DNA of 64,000 nucleotides from Azorinus chamasolen (GCA_963576725.1 OY755240.1:56544633-56608632); one strand, 5' to 3'; shown: positions 36,007 to 47,852, counted from the stretch's first letter. Notes: generated by a model not told the origin, from the sequence alone. Numbers and translations: made by a program.

Positions 36007-36814
36007 ATTAAAATGCACATCGCATTTAAAACATGCATCTAACATTCATCAAATTAAATATCAAGTCACAAATATAATGCACATAGTTTCACAGTAATAG
36101 ACTTGATATTTAAGTATAAATATATAACTGATAAAGAATTGTTAACATGCCAGTTACATTAAATACAAGGATAACACAAAAAAGGATTTATCACATAATC
36201 TGCAGTGTGGGAGTGCCAAAACAGGGTGCTGTAAATAGAGAAAGTGCACTAGTGCATTTTTTATGCAAATTAGTAATCCTAAGCCAATCGTAGCTCTCAT
36301 TTAAGCATTAGCCAATCGTAGCGCTCCATGTGGTTGTCCATTGTATTACTACGCTGTTTGTAAGCAATGGCCGAAATAGCCATGTCCTGTTTTATTATCT
36401 ATGGCATTTTTAAGGCTTATGTGATAAAAAGAATCTTACATTAATGTTCATTACATATTGTAATGAAACAATTTGTAATGAACACTCATGTAAGATAATC
36501 CTTATTTCCATTGTGATCCTTAATAAGAAATCATTTTGTCATTTATACATCAGTCAGTCCATAATTATGTCTATCTCTCTCCAACATGCATTTATTCATC
36601 ACATTTCTGCTAACAGATGATACACGTGTTCCTTTGAACACTTTGCTGTATTTATTAAATCTTCTATTTCGGATTTTCAGCAAGACCTTCTCCCTTTTCT
36701 TTCCTAAGTTGTCTAACAGTTTGGATCCTGATGAGGAACTGGTTCTTTTGATAGCTTATCTGGTGATAGACTGTTTCATAAAAGCTCACACATTCATGCA
36801 CTGCTTGTGAAAGG
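36007..36814. other. Low-repeat intergenic stretch
   Basis: Contains the CCAAT/octamer motifs and an imperfect palindrome at about 36433-36498 (ATCTTACATTAATGTTCATT with complement). A family 8 hairpin piece (CAGTTTGGATCCTGATGAGG) is at 36718. No exon supported. Confidence 0.45.
36263..36322 (+). promoter_or_regulatory. Octamer and duplicated CCAAT motif, no gene attached
   Basis: ATGCAAAT (36263) is followed by two copies of GCCAATCGTAGC at 36283 and 36311. This looks like promoter grammar, but no exon with coding support follows. Confidence 0.25.
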
Positions 36815-36889
36815 TTAACCCTTTCCCATTCAGTATTCATGTAAGAAATAATGCCATCATGAATATTTATTAGCTCAGGAAAGGTTTAA
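36815..36889 (-). repeat. Family 1b start fragment
   Basis: TTAACCCTTTCCCATTCAGT to GGAAAGGTTTAA; hairpin absent. Confidence 0.6.
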
Positions 36890-37011
36890 GGAATGGAGTT
36901 TCTGCATGTTTTATTCTCCAGTTGGTGTTGAGATTCTGAACCAAAACCTTATACTTGTATTTTTATCTCAATATAAATCAGATGTGAATCCAACAAGCTA
37001 ATGTCTTCAAT

Positions 37012-37245
37012 TTAACCCTTTGCTTGCTATTCACGTCAATATACCTACCTGTAAATAGTGAAGACCCAGATGAGACAGCCCCTGCAGGAGCTGTCTCATC
37101 AGGGTCTGCACTATTTACAAGTGCACTCTAGAGCAGTGATTGCACAGCGAAATACGTGTACACGGTGAAGATATATGTAATTATACAACAGGGCATGGGT
37201 AAAGAAGGAGAAATGTATTTTAAAATTCAGCAAGAGAAGTGTTAA
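37012..37245 (+). mobile_element. Family 1c element
   Basis: TTAACCCTTTGCTTGCTATT to GAAGTGTTAA, nearly identical to 593-845. Confidence 0.8.
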
Positions 37246-37258
37246 GGACCATACTGAT

Positions 37259-37753
37259 GATCCCTTTCCCTGTTCTATGTTTATTTCAAAGTTCAATACC
37301 TACTGAATATTCATGGACATAATAGTTATAATGAAATATGTATGGTGGAACATTGTAGCCATTTAAGAAAGTAAATAAATAAATCTATCAAATTCTATAA
37401 GCAAACAGAGCAGACCCTGATCAGAAGGCTCCAAGGAAAAGGTTTGAGATTCCTGTGTCCAATCATTAAAAGGTTGCTTAACCCTTGCCTTTATATTCAT
37501 TTGTAAATGCATTTTCACGCTTTTGCAAAATGTAATAGAGAAGACCCAGTTCAGACTACTCCTATAGGAAGTACTAGGAACTGTCTGATCAGGGTCTGCT
37601 TTGTTGGCTTATAGAATAATATAGATATGACTCCACAGTTTCTGCCATGGCCAAAATTTCCTATATCCGTTATTAAGCCATTATAAAAATGAATCTAATT
37701 AATATTCATGACATCATTATTTCTTATGTGAATATTCATAGAGTAAAGGGTTA
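37259..37753. repeat. Family 1a fragment and family 1b element (37478-37753)
   Basis: Fragment ends in a cut hairpin near 37434; the 1b copy runs TTAACCCTTGCCTTTATATT to GTAAAGGGTTAG. Confidence 0.65.
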
Positions 37754-38018
37754 GAACAGGTTCTACTGTAATTTCATTTTTATTTGATAACAATATACAT
37801 GTATATATCACTGTTTTGATGCTGTGCATCTTTATTTCATTGAATACTTATATTCTAAATGCATGTACAGTAAAACCTCTCTAAAATCACAGTCTTCTTG
37901 AAACAGAAGCCTTGTTCTAGTTTTTTAAACCCTTGAGTTCATGGATATTCATGTAAAAAGTAATGACAACTTTACCATGGTATTTGAACCCAGGACGGTT
38001 TTGCTGTGGTAGAAGCTG

Positions 38019-38246
38019 TTAACCCTTTCCTCCTTATGCTATTTTTAGTCCCAACCTCTTTGAATGAATCTACCGAAAAGGAGCATTTACTAGAGAAAAG
38101 GAAAATGTTATAATTGTTAAGTATAGAAACCATTGTGATAAATAGAGCATTTGCTCCATAGGAGCAAATGCTCTATTTATCACAATGGTTTCAAGAAGTG
38201 ACTATTACAGAGGTGTAGAAAAGCGTATTTATGGAGGAAAGGGTTA
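38019..38246 (-). mobile_element. Family 2 element
   Basis: TTAACCCTTTCCTCCTTATG to GGAAAGGGTTAA, perfect hairpin with apex GCTCCATAGGAGC. Confidence 0.85.
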
Positions 38247-38900
38247 AATTAGATCCATAACTGTCAAACTAGATCCGTATAAAAGTCCATAGGCAAATGG
38301 CAGACCCTGATCAAATGGCTCCTACAGGATCTTTCTGCTATGGGTCTACTCTGTTTGCAACATATCAGTAATTAAAAGGTGTTTCTATCAGATAAACCCA
38401 TTCCCTCATATTGATGCCTTTTGGCGTCACTGTAAAAAAACATTTTTTGAAATCATTGTGATAAATAGAGCATTAATGTTGCTCCATAAGAGCAGTGATT
38501 TCTGAACTACACAATTCTAAAATGTTCCTTTTCTCTAGTAGATGCCATTTTAGAAACTGAAAATGATAAATGTAGGGCAAAAGTTACTTTTGTTCTACAT
38601 TAACCCATTACCTCATAGGCTATTTTTAGATACAACCTCTTTGAATAGATCTACCGAAAATGAGCATTAACTAGAGAAAAGGAAAATTTTAGAATTTTGT
38701 TGTTTGAAACCATTGTGATAAATAGAGCATAAAATTTTGCTCCTCACAATGGTTTCACAAAGTGACTTTTACAGTCTTCAAAAGCCGTCAATATGAGGGA
38801 ATGGGCTAAAAGCCATCTTCTTTTTAAGGCACCCATTTATATTTATTAGTGGTGACTATAGGAAGATTCTTTATAACCCATTCCCTCATAGGCTATGTTA
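38247..38900. repeat. Family 1 fragment, two deleted family 2 elements, family 2 end
   Basis: Family 1 hairpin at about 38300-38340; family 2 at 38393-38546 and 38600-38809, both with damaged hairpins; a lone TAACCCATTCCCTCATAGGC at 38876. Confidence 0.6.
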
Positions 38901-39101
38901 GACCCAATTTGTGAGTCATTGTGTTTTGTCAATCAAAATGCTTTTGTTCAGCAGCTAATTCAATACAAAATTGCATTCAAACATAAATATGATTATCAAA
39001 TATAACCTAGTCACAAATAGTTATGCACATTTATATTGATGATATATAACATTAGCTAAATATATAATATTCATAAGTCATTATTTCTTACATAAATATT
39101 A

Positions 39102-39295
39102 CAGTAGAACCCCTCAAATGCGACCACTTAATGAATAAACATGGATGTCTTTATAAACAGGTGGTTGCTTAATGTAGGACAAAATCAATGCAGAAAGCTC
39201 CTCTAGGAGCTTTCTGCATTACTTTTGTTCTGCATTAAGCTACCACCTGCATCTAGCACCCAGAATTAAGGTGGTCGCATTAGAGGGGTTTTACT
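39102..39295 (+). mobile_element. Family 3a element
   Basis: CAGTAGAACCCCTCAAATGC to GGGGTTTTACTG, TA flanks, apex AGCTCCTCTAGGAGCT. Confidence 0.85.
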
Positions 39296-39596
39296 GTAAT
39301 TAGGTAAAAGGTTTAGCATTATAACAGGAGCAAAATTAGCTAAGACACTCTAATAGTTTGCAAACAGTGCAGATCCAGAATAAGCCACTGAATATGTTTG
39401 ATTGGTTTCTTCACTGACATTCAAACAGCATCAGCATCGTATTATCATCAGTGTCTTGGCTGGTCTTGGTCTACACAGTGTTAAAAAAGCCTGAAGGTAT
39501 CTTTTCTTGCCGTACAGCTCGTATAACCCTTTCCCTCATTTAGACACCTTTGCAATCAAAAGTAGATCCATATCAAAAGGCTCCTATAACTGTAGT

Positions 39597-39845
39597 TTAA
39601 CCCTTTCTCTGTTCTGTATTTAGGCCAAATTACAATACATACTGAATATTCATTAACAAAATAGGTATAACGAAATATTGAAGGTGGAACATTGTAGACA
39701 TTTTAGAAAGTAAAGAAACATATCTATCAAATTCTATTAGCAAAACGAGCAGACCCTGATCAGGCGGCTCCTCTAGGAGCCATCTGATCTGGGTCTACTC
39801 TGTTTGCAAATGCATGAAAACATGTTTATATGAGGGAAAGGTTAA
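39597..39845 (-). mobile_element. Family 1a element
   Basis: TTAACCCTTTCTCTGTTCTG to GGGAAAGGTTAA. A 1b tail continues from the shared TTAA to about 39990. Confidence 0.75.
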
Positions 39846-40109
39846 TCAGGATCTGCTCTTTTTGCTTATGGAATAATATAGATTGGATTCTACAGCATCC
39901 AAAATTGCCAAAAGTTCCCTTGTTTAATTATGGTTATAAAAATGCAGTCAATGAATATTAATGAGGTGATAGATTCTTGAGTGAAAGGGATAGTAAATGT
40001 CTTAGTGATATTTCAAGTCTACATTGTTCCGTCCATGCATATTGGGGGTTTAGAGAAACATTTTGTAACCACACTCTAAAGTTGTTGTATCCTTTGCTAA
40101 TATAATAGA

Positions 40110-40193
40110 GTAAATAGACTTCTTTTGGCACTTTTGCAAACAGGTTAGATGGCTCCTGTAGTAGTCATCTGATCAGGGTCTGACCTTTTTAGC
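40110..40193 (+). repeat. Family 1b fragment
   Basis: TTTGCAAACAGGTTAGATGG and CATCTGATCAGGGTCTG. Confidence 0.5.
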
Positions 40194-41405
40194 TTACCAG
40201 AGCACAAAGTGCCCAGGGTGAACTTTTGTTATCGCCTTATGTCCGTCGTCATTTGTCTTGCGTCGTAAACAATTTGAACTTTTAAAAATCATCTTCTTTG
40301 AATCTACAGGGTTCTCAGCTTTCATCTTTAGCACATAGCATCACCTATAGGTTCTCTACAAAAGTTATATAAATTATACCCCTGGAGTCAAAATTGGTTC
40401 CGCCCCGGGGTGTCAAGTTTTCATTAGAAACATATAGTGAAAACTTTGAAAAACTTCTCCTCTGAAACTGGAATGTTCTCAGCTTTCATATTTGGCACAA
40501 ACCATCATATTAATGTCCTCAACAAAAGTTATATGAATTATTCCCCTAGGGTCAAAATTGGCCCCAACCAAGGGGTGGCCAGTTTTCTGTAGCAGACTGC
40601 TGTTTAAACAGCTCTTGGGATCACTTGTTATGCATAGGAAAAACTTTAAAAATCTTCTTGTCAAAAACTACATGTCCCGGAGCTTAGATGTTTTGTGTAT
40701 AGATTTACTTAGTATACCTTTATGAATTTTGTTAATATCATAGTTAAAATTGGTCCTGCCCTGTGTGTTATACATTGTACTTTAAAATAGACATCAGAAA
40801 CTACAGTTTAAAGGGTTCCCCTTATTCAGAAGAAGCCAGTGCACTCTAGCTAGCCAGTGTGAGTGTTATGTCATTATTCACCCTTAGTCTCAGTAAAGTA
40901 GAAATTTTATTTAGACAAATAAATAACACACACTCATTTTAGATTGAGAAAACTATGTGGATAATTCTCAAAATGCAGAAAGCTCTTAAAGCTTTTGTTC
41001 ATATCTATGCCCTGCATTAAGTTGGTATATTGATGTATGGCTGTGTGCTAATTTCAGTCAAGTTATGCTCAGCAGTGATAGGTTTAACACTGAGTTTCTG
41101 TCATCTGTTGGAAAATTAATGTTGTTTGCTGAAAAATTAACACTGTCATTGGCCCTCTTGTTTTATATAGAAACAGATTGTGAAATCTTTAGAAATCTTT
41201 TCCTCTGAAACTGGAAGTTTCTCATATTTGGCACAGTCATAGCATCATCATCTTGGAAGTCCTCTACAAAAATTATATGAATTATGCCCCTGGTTTCAAA
41301 TCAAGCCCCACCACAGGGATGGCCAGTTTTCTACAGAAAACTTTGAAAATCTTCTCCTATGATTGTCTGGTGAGCGATATCAGGGCCATCATGGCCCTTG
41401 TGTTT
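40194..41405 (+). repeat. Family 7 element (AGCTTACC type), long and worn
   Basis: AGCTTACCAGAGCACAAAGT start, two or three units with GAACTTTGAAAATCTTCTCC and GGCACA, end CAGGGCCATCATGGCCCTTG. Likely a transposed repeat; no coding content. Confidence 0.6.
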
Positions 41406-41861
41406 GGAATAACATAGATCTATTTCTACAGTTTCTACCATGGTAAAAATTCATTGTGCTATTATAGATATTCAGCTGCTTGACATACCAAAGACAAGTT
41501 TATTGCCAAATTATTGGTATTCCAGATAAGAGTAAATTGAAATTCAATTTTTAGTCAGAAGTTCCCAATTTTCATTTTTTTTATTCCATGGATGCCAATG
41601 GAACCTGGGCGTCACTCATTTTCACTGGAAATCGTAGTTTGAAACTTTGACATTAACTCATATGGAAAATATAGGACGCCAAAGTTGTAGGGTCATTGCA
41701 TTAACCCTTCGGGAAATGTACCTCTGACCTTTTAATATTTTTGTTGAGTATATTTTACAAATTACCCTCAAAGTTAATAGGGTTTTTTCTTTAATTTATT
41801 GTGAGAGAGTCATGTGGACTCTCAAATTGGACTTTTGAAGGGGTCAAGGGAAAACCCTGTA
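41406..41861. other. Unplaced intergenic sequence
   Basis: A short family 1b tail piece at 41415-41455; otherwise nothing that I recognise. Confidence 0.4.
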
Positions 41862-42064
41862 CAGTAAAACCTCTCTTAACCGGACATTAAATTTAGTATA
41901 AATATCAGTCTTGGAGACAGGTGACAGCTTAATGCAGGGTGGAAGTCATGCAGAAAGCTCCTAGAGGAGCTTTCTGCATGACTTTCACCCTGCATTAAGC
42001 AGTCACCTGCCTAAAATATCTAAATTCTTCTCTTCTAGAATTCCGGTTTAGAGAGGTTTTACTG
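41862..42064 (+). mobile_element. Family 3b element
   Basis: CAGTAAAACCTCTCTTAACC to GAGAGGTTTTACTG, TA flanks, long hairpin with apex AGCTCCTAGAGGAGCT. Confidence 0.85.
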
Positions 42065-42420
42065 TATTTAAAAAATATAACTTTTGAATGAGCTCCCGGT
42101 AGTATAATCAACTATAACTGTGATTGATTATACATAAAAGTAACAATGCTGATAGTTTATGATATGATAATTTAGTTCAACCATTATTAGTCAATTCATA
42201 GTCATTCATTGATCATTCGTAAAGAAGTGATCTTATCCCTTTACTCCATAAATATACCTTTAAGCACCATTGCAAACAGAGTAGACCCAGATCAGACAGC
42301 TCCCTGCTATTATAAAGAAAAGAAAATGTGTCCTTGGGAGTGGCATTTCAGTACATGTAGGTATTCATTAGAATCGGCTTCCCGGGCTTGACAGAGGAAT
42401 AAAAGATTGGGGGAGAAATA

Positions 42421-42683
42421 CAGTAAAACCATTAAAGAGTTTTAATTCTGGGCCTTAGAGGCAAGTGGTAGCTTAATGCAGGTCAAAAGTAATGCAGAAA
42501 ACTCCCATAGGAGTTTTCTGCATTACTTTTGTCCTACATTAAGCAACCACCTACTGTAATAGACACCTTTGTTTTTGAACAATTGTAGTTTTCTGCATTA
42601 CTTTTGTCCTGCATTAAGCAACCACCTACTGTAATAGACACCTTTGTTTTATTCACAAAGTGGTAGCCTTAGAGGGGTTTTAG
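42421..42683 (+). mobile_element. Family 3a element with a duplicated right arm
   Basis: CAGTAAAACCATTAAAGAGT start; TTTTCTGCATTACTTTTGTC to CCTTTGTTTT occurs twice (about 42512 and 42590), end GGGGTTTTA. Confidence 0.7.
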
Positions 42684-42995
42684 ATAATGATAGACTAATA
42701 TTTATTTTTTAGTGAGTTGAACAATTTGACCTGGTTTCTGGTTTTATATAACTTATGTCTTCTATGTAATTCATTATGTACACCTGTATTTTATGTATTT
42801 ATAATAGAGAATATTGGATGAGAAAAACAGCAACACTAGCAGTTTTAGTGGTTGTGTTTTGAAATCAAAATCGTATGTCGTTTGTATTTTCTTTTTCTAC
42901 CTATTATTACAAATCAAATGGTCCAACTTGTAACTCTTTTACTGCAATGTATTGTCACCCCCAAAACTTGCTGTCTGGTTCGTATCATACTGTTG

Positions 42996-43460
42996 AAATT
43001 GTTTTCCCCATTTTGTTCCTCAAACATAATGACATCATCAAACAGAGTGGGTCCTCAGAGCTACAGGCTCATAAAGGTGCGTACCCAGTAACTCAAATCG
43101 TCATTTCTCCACCAAACCCTATACTGTAACCACTCTTTAGAATCGTCTCTTTGAGACGAGTCTAATGAGTGGTCGCAGTATAGGGTTTGGTGGAGAAATA
43201 AAGGAGCTATTTTTGAAAAAATTTCCCCGTTTTGTTTCACAAACATACTGACATCATCAAACAGAGTGGGTCCTCAGAGCTACAGTCTCATAAAGGTGCG
43301 TACCCAGTAACTCAAATCGTCATTTCTCCGCCAAACCCTATACTGTGACCACTCTTTAGAATCGTCTCAAGGAGACGATTCTAAAGAGTGGTCACAGTAT
43401 AGGGTCTCGGATAGGCGATTCTAACGAGTCATCACAGTATAGAGTTTGATGGAGAAACAA
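42996..43460 (+). repeat. Tandem duplication of a family 4 element, about 218 bp period
   Basis: Each unit has ACATCATCAAACAGAGTGGG, AGCTACAG, GGTGCGTACCCAGTAACTCA and a TTTCTCC-CCAAACCC hairpin. The second unit carries an additional right-arm copy (to 43460). Confidence 0.8.
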
Positions 43461-43509
43461 AAAATGTTATTCTTGAAAATGTTTAAATTTATGCATCTTT
43501 TCTGGACCA

Positions 43510-44700
43510 CTGCATCCTTTTTCAAAACTGAGTTACTCGGCACTTCATCTCAATCTGAACTGTTTGCAAGGGTGATCACAGATTTGTTACTGGCAGCAAA
43601 AGCTTTTGCCAAGATTCTTGGCACTTGGACATAAGATTGTTATAGAGTGGAATGAGAGACCAAATGAATCCTGGGTCAGGAGGATGCAAAATATCAGGGA
43701 ACAGGTGGTTGACCATGGTCTGTGGAGTGTTGAGACTCGATCGACTGACATTTGTTTGTGATTTTGATCCAGCTGAGACACTGATTGACCTTTTCACGCC
43801 TTAAATTTGCAGAGTAGACCCAGATCAGACGGCTCCTATAGGAGCTGTCTGATCAGGGTCTGCTCTGTTTGCTTAAGAAATAATATAGATGTGAGTCTAC
43901 AGTTTTTGCCATTGACCAATATTTCCTGTGTTCTTTCACAATGATATTCAGTGTCATGTAATTTGGATCCTGTTGCAAAACTGTTACACGGCATTTCATA
44001 TTCCAAACTGTTTGCAAAGGTGATCACAGATTTGTTAATGGTAGCAAAAAAATATTGTCAAGAATCTTGGCATTTGAACCTAAGATTGTTATAGAGATGG
44101 ATGAGGGACCAAATGAATCCTGGGTCAGAGGGATGCAAAATATCGGGGAACAGCTGGTTAACCATGTACTCCATGAATATTCATGTAAGAAATAATGACA
44201 TCATGAATATTAATTAGATTTATTCATTGGACACAGAAAGTTATAAAGGCACATGGACACATGAAGTTGTGGATATAGTAGAAACTGTAGAATCATATCC
44301 CTTTTATTTCATAAGCAAACGGAGCAGACCCTGATCGTCTGATCTTGGTGTTCTCTGTTTTCAAAGGCTTACAAAGGTGTATTTATGGAGTAAAGGGTTA
44401 ACCACAGTCTGTGGAGTATCAAGACTTGACTGGCATTTGTTTGTGATTTTGATCCAGCTAAGACACTGATTGACCTTTTCCTTCATATAAATGCCTTTTC
44501 ATGCCTTTGCAAACAGAGTATACCCAGATCAGATGGCTCCTAAATTGGTGGTCTAATCAAGATCTGCTCTGTTTGCTTTAGAAATAATGTAAATATAAAA
44601 AGATTCTACACGTTCTGCCATGGCTGAATTATTATTTGACCATGTGCCATTAAAACATTAATCAAAACAATATTTATGATGTCATTATTTCAAATACTTA
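43510..44700 (+). repeat. Segmental tandem duplication, second copy interrupted by a family 1b element
   Basis: About 43512-43940 recurs at about 43965-44690: GGTGATCACAGATTTGTTA, AAGATTGTTATAGAG, CAAATGAATCCTGGGTCAG, TTTGTTTGTGATTTTGATCC and a family 1b hairpin are found in both. The second copy has an insert at 44158-44401. Confidence 0.75.
44158..44401 (-). mobile_element. Family 1b element with a visible empty site
   Basis: GGTTAACCATGTACTCCATG ... AAAGGGTTAACCACAGTCTG; the duplicate without the insert reads GGTTGACCATGGTCTG at 43707. Confidence 0.85.
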
Positions 44701-44741
44701 GAGCGAATAGGGTATGCAGACAATGATGCAGACCTTGATCA

Positions 44742-44920
44742 GGGTCCATGCTTATAAAGCTTTTAGTTGAGTCTGAGTTTCGTTCTCAAGCTTTTGATTG
44801 GTCAGATTTGAGTTCTCAAGCTTTTGATTGGTCAGATTTGAGCCAGAGGCTCAAATCTGACCAATCAAAAGCTTGAGAACGTACTCAGACTCAACTAAAC
44901 GTTTTTATAAGCATGGACCC
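44742..44920. mobile_element. Family 6 hairpin element
   Basis: GGGTCCATGCTTATAAAGCT to TTTATAAGCATGGACCC, centre TTTGAGCCAGAGGCTCAAAT, with one duplicated stem block. Confidence 0.8.
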
Positions 44921-45020
44921 AGATGACATTGCAACTTATCCAGATCTTATCTACATTCATTGCATGTGTCTTATGTCTCATTTTCCACTGACATTTGTGT
45001 CTTAGTTTATATCCGATATT

Positions 45021-45500
45021 TAGCTCACCTGAGCTATTACTCAGGGAGAGCTATTGTGACTGCTCCTCATCTCGTGTCTGTCTGTCTGCCAACTTCTTAA
45101 TCAAATGATATTTCATCTGAAAACACTGGATGGAATGTGATAAGACTGTATCATGGATGTTCCTTCATCTGCCAAAGATGTCCAAGAATTGTATTAAATT
45201 TATTTAATGTCTTCTTCCGAAGCATTGGCAAGATTTCAGTATACATGTAGATCTACAGGAATGTTTTCAGGTGAACATCTATCAAACTTGTTACAACTGT
45301 CCACTGGATGGAATGTGATGAGACTTGGCATGGCTATTCCTTTGAAGTTCCTCTACCAAACATGTTCAAAAAATTGTATTCCATTTTAAAACATTCTTCT
45401 CCTAAAACATTGGCAATATTTTAGCATAGGTTTGAAGGAAATTGAGATATCAAACTTGTTAAAACTGACATATTGTGTTATCAGACATTGTTGTCAGCGA
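45021..45500 (+). repeat. Family 7 element (AGCTCACC type)
   Basis: AGCTCACCTGAGCTATTACT start, TGTCTGTCTGTCTGCC, two units with CACTGGATGGAATGTGAT. Confidence 0.6.
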
Positions 45501-45524
45501 AATGGCTTATTCAATTTCCATATA

Positions 45525-45714
45525 CAGTTGACCCTGTCTTAAGCAGCCATCAAAAAGATCAAATAATGGGTCTATGAGGCAGGTGGTAGCTTAATGCAGG
45601 TCAAAAGTAATGCAGAAAGCTCTCTGCATTATTTTTACCCTGCATTAAGCAACCACCTGCTTTTTAAGATTCCTATGTTCAACAAATACATGGCCGCTTA
45701 GGACAGGTTCTACT
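45525..45714 (+). mobile_element. Family 3d element
   Basis: CAGTTGACCCTGTCTTAAGC to GACAGGTTCTACTG, TA flanks, hairpin apex lost (GCAGAAAGCTCTCTGC). Confidence 0.8.
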
Positions 45715-45776
45715 GTATATGGCTAAAGAGAACAACTCTACCAAAGTTATAGGGGCTAAACTGCTGGCTGTATGTT

Positions 45777-45943
45777 TTAATCCTTTCCCTCATGAATATT
45801 TATACAAGAATTCATGACTTTATGAATATTCATTAACTGAATTTTAATAATGGCCACTGAACAAAGATTTTTTTTATCATAGCAAAAACTGTAGACTCAT
45901 CTGGTCTGGGTCTACTCTGTTTGCAAAACTGTGAAAGGGTTAA
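45777..45943 (-). mobile_element. Family 1b element, one hairpin arm lost
   Basis: TTAATCCTTTCCCTCATGAA to GAAAGGGTTAA. Confidence 0.7.
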
Positions 45944-46040
45944 ATATCTTTTGAACATAATACATAACATTGCCTATTGACTCAGGAAAGTGATACAGGG
46001 TCATTTGTATATTTTAAGCAATTATTTTATACGCCATTTT

Positions 46041-46476
46041 TATGCCCCCATAGACGATAGTCGGGGGGCATATTGTTTTTGCCCTGTCTGTCTGTCTGTC
46101 TGTTTGTCTGTTTGTCTGTTTGTCTGTTTGTTTGTCAGCAACTTTAACATTGGTCATAACTTTTGAGCCAGTATAGATAGAGACTTGATATTTGGCATAC
46201 ATATGTATCTCATGAAGCCGCACATTTTGAGGGGTGACGTGTCAAGGTCAAGGTCATCCTTCAAGGTCAGAGGTCAAATATATGGGTCAAATCGCCGACT
46301 TTAACATTGGCCATAACTTTTGGACCAGTAGAGATAGAGACTTGATATTTGGCATGCTTGTGTATCTCATGAGGCTGCACATTTTGAGGGGTGACATGTC
46401 AAGGTCAAGGTCAGAGGTCAAGGTCAGAGGTCAAATATATGAGGGGGCATAGTGTTTCACAAACACATCTTGTTTA
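46041..46476 (+). repeat. Family 7 element (TATGCCCCCATAG type) with TCTG/TTTG microsatellite
   Basis: TATGCCCCCATAGACGATAG start, CTGTCTG/TTTG run 46086-46136, two units with TTTGAGGGGTGACRTGTCAA, end GTGTTTCACAAACACATCTT. AATAAA lies at about 46548. Confidence 0.75.
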
Positions 46477-46889
46477 AGATTAGAAAAATTTAGATCATTG
46501 ATGCCAAGCACAATCATATGTGATTATTGTTGTGTGTAATGAAACAAATAAACTTTATTTTTTTAAAATTGCCTCGACTTGCTCTTTTAACTTCATGTAT
46601 TTACTCCATGAATATTCATGCAAGAAATAATTGTAACATGGTGAAAAAGTCTATCAACAATGAATAAATTGTAACATGGTGAAAAAGCCTATCAACTTAT
46701 TTCACCACAATCTCTACCCGGCTACATAATGATAACATTAATCTGAAGTTTTATAAAGACTATAAACAAAGGAAATTTTTATTCATGACAGAAACTGCAG
46801 AATCAGATCTATATTATTTCATAAGCAAACAGAACAGACGGTCTTTTGTTCTCAGTGCGAACAGGCGGACGGACATGATAACTCTAGAA

Positions 46890-46929
46890 CCCCCCCCCCC
46901 CCCCCCCAAAAAAAAAAAAAAAAAAAAAA
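46890..46929 (+). repeat. C18-A22 homopolymer junction
   Basis: Eighteen C then 22 A, followed by CTAACAACAACAACC. Next to it an inverted repeat TTTTCGTTTGTGGGGGTATA / ATACACCCGCAAACGAAA (46949-47015) marks a family 7 edge. Length may be an assembly artefact. Confidence 0.7.
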
Positions 46930-46997
46930 CTAACAACAACAACCAAAAGTTTTCGTTTGTGGGGGTATAATAAATCCTTTTTCTACCATTTTATTAT

Positions 46998-47165
46998 ACA
47001 CCCGCAAACGAAATTTGAGAGGGGGTATATAGGACTCAGTGTGTTGGTCAGTTGGTCTGTCTGTCTGTCTGTCCGTGGCACAACCTGGCCCAAATCTTGT
47101 TTGATTTGCAATCAAGACAGCTGAACGGGGGTATTCCATCACCTTTAGCAATAGTTCTAGTTTAT
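46998..47165 (+). repeat. Family 7 element, short
   Basis: CACCCGCAAACGAAATTTGA start, GTCTGTCTGTCTGTCCGTGG, end AGCAATAGTTCTAGTTT. Confidence 0.55.
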
Positions 47166-47258
47166 TCTGTACATGACTATTAATGAGATGATAAAGTGTT
47201 TACTATATTGTATATTTCACCAGATGGATAGAAGAACAAAATTGCTGTATGTAACTGA

Positions 47259-47852
47259 TTAACCCTTTATTCTTTATACATGTACAGTGAACCCTCATTA
47301 TACCGGCATTCGTTACAATAGCACCCTCGTTATACTGGCAGTATGCATTGAAACAAAATTACCGTTAAGTCTTTGAAACAACAACAGAATAAATAGGTGC
47401 AATGCCAATAAGACAGGTGATCGCTTAATGCAGAACACAACAAGTGCAAAAAGCTCCCAAAGGGAGCGTTTTGCACTTGTTGTGTTCTGCATTAAGCGTT
47501 CACCTGTTGGTACTATTTTAAAACTGGCCATATGGTTCCTTTCATATTTAAACTCGTTATAACGGCAACCTCGTTATACCAGCAAAATGTCTGGAAACAA
47601 ACACCTCCGTTGTAATGAGGGTTCACTGTATATGCTTTTTAGCACTTTTGCAAACAGTGTAGACCCAGCTCAGATAGTTATTGTATAAACTGTCTGAACA
47701 AGGTCTGCTGTTTGCTTATGAATTAATATAGATCTGATTCTACAATTTCTTCCATGGTTAGAAATTCCTGTTTTCATATACCAGTATGGAAATTTAGCTA
47801 ATTAATATTCATGACATCATTATTTCTTAAATTGATACTCATTAGCAATTAA
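47259..47852 (+). mobile_element. Family 1b element split by a family 3e element
   Basis: TTAACCCTTTATTCTTTATA up to TGTA, then the insert, then TATGCTTTTTAGCACTTTTG and the remaining hairpin and tail. Confidence 0.7.
47285..47628 (+). mobile_element. Family 3e element, 344 bp
   Basis: CAGTGAACCCTCATTATACC to AATGAGGGTTCACTG, TA flanks, hairpin GTGCAAAAAGCTCCCAAAGG and complement. Confidence 0.85.

Noticed and set aside
46545..46560. AATAAA as the SLC6 poly(A) site
   Set aside because: It is 13.6 kb beyond the stop codon next to a family 7 element; no evidence of a transcript spanning that distance.
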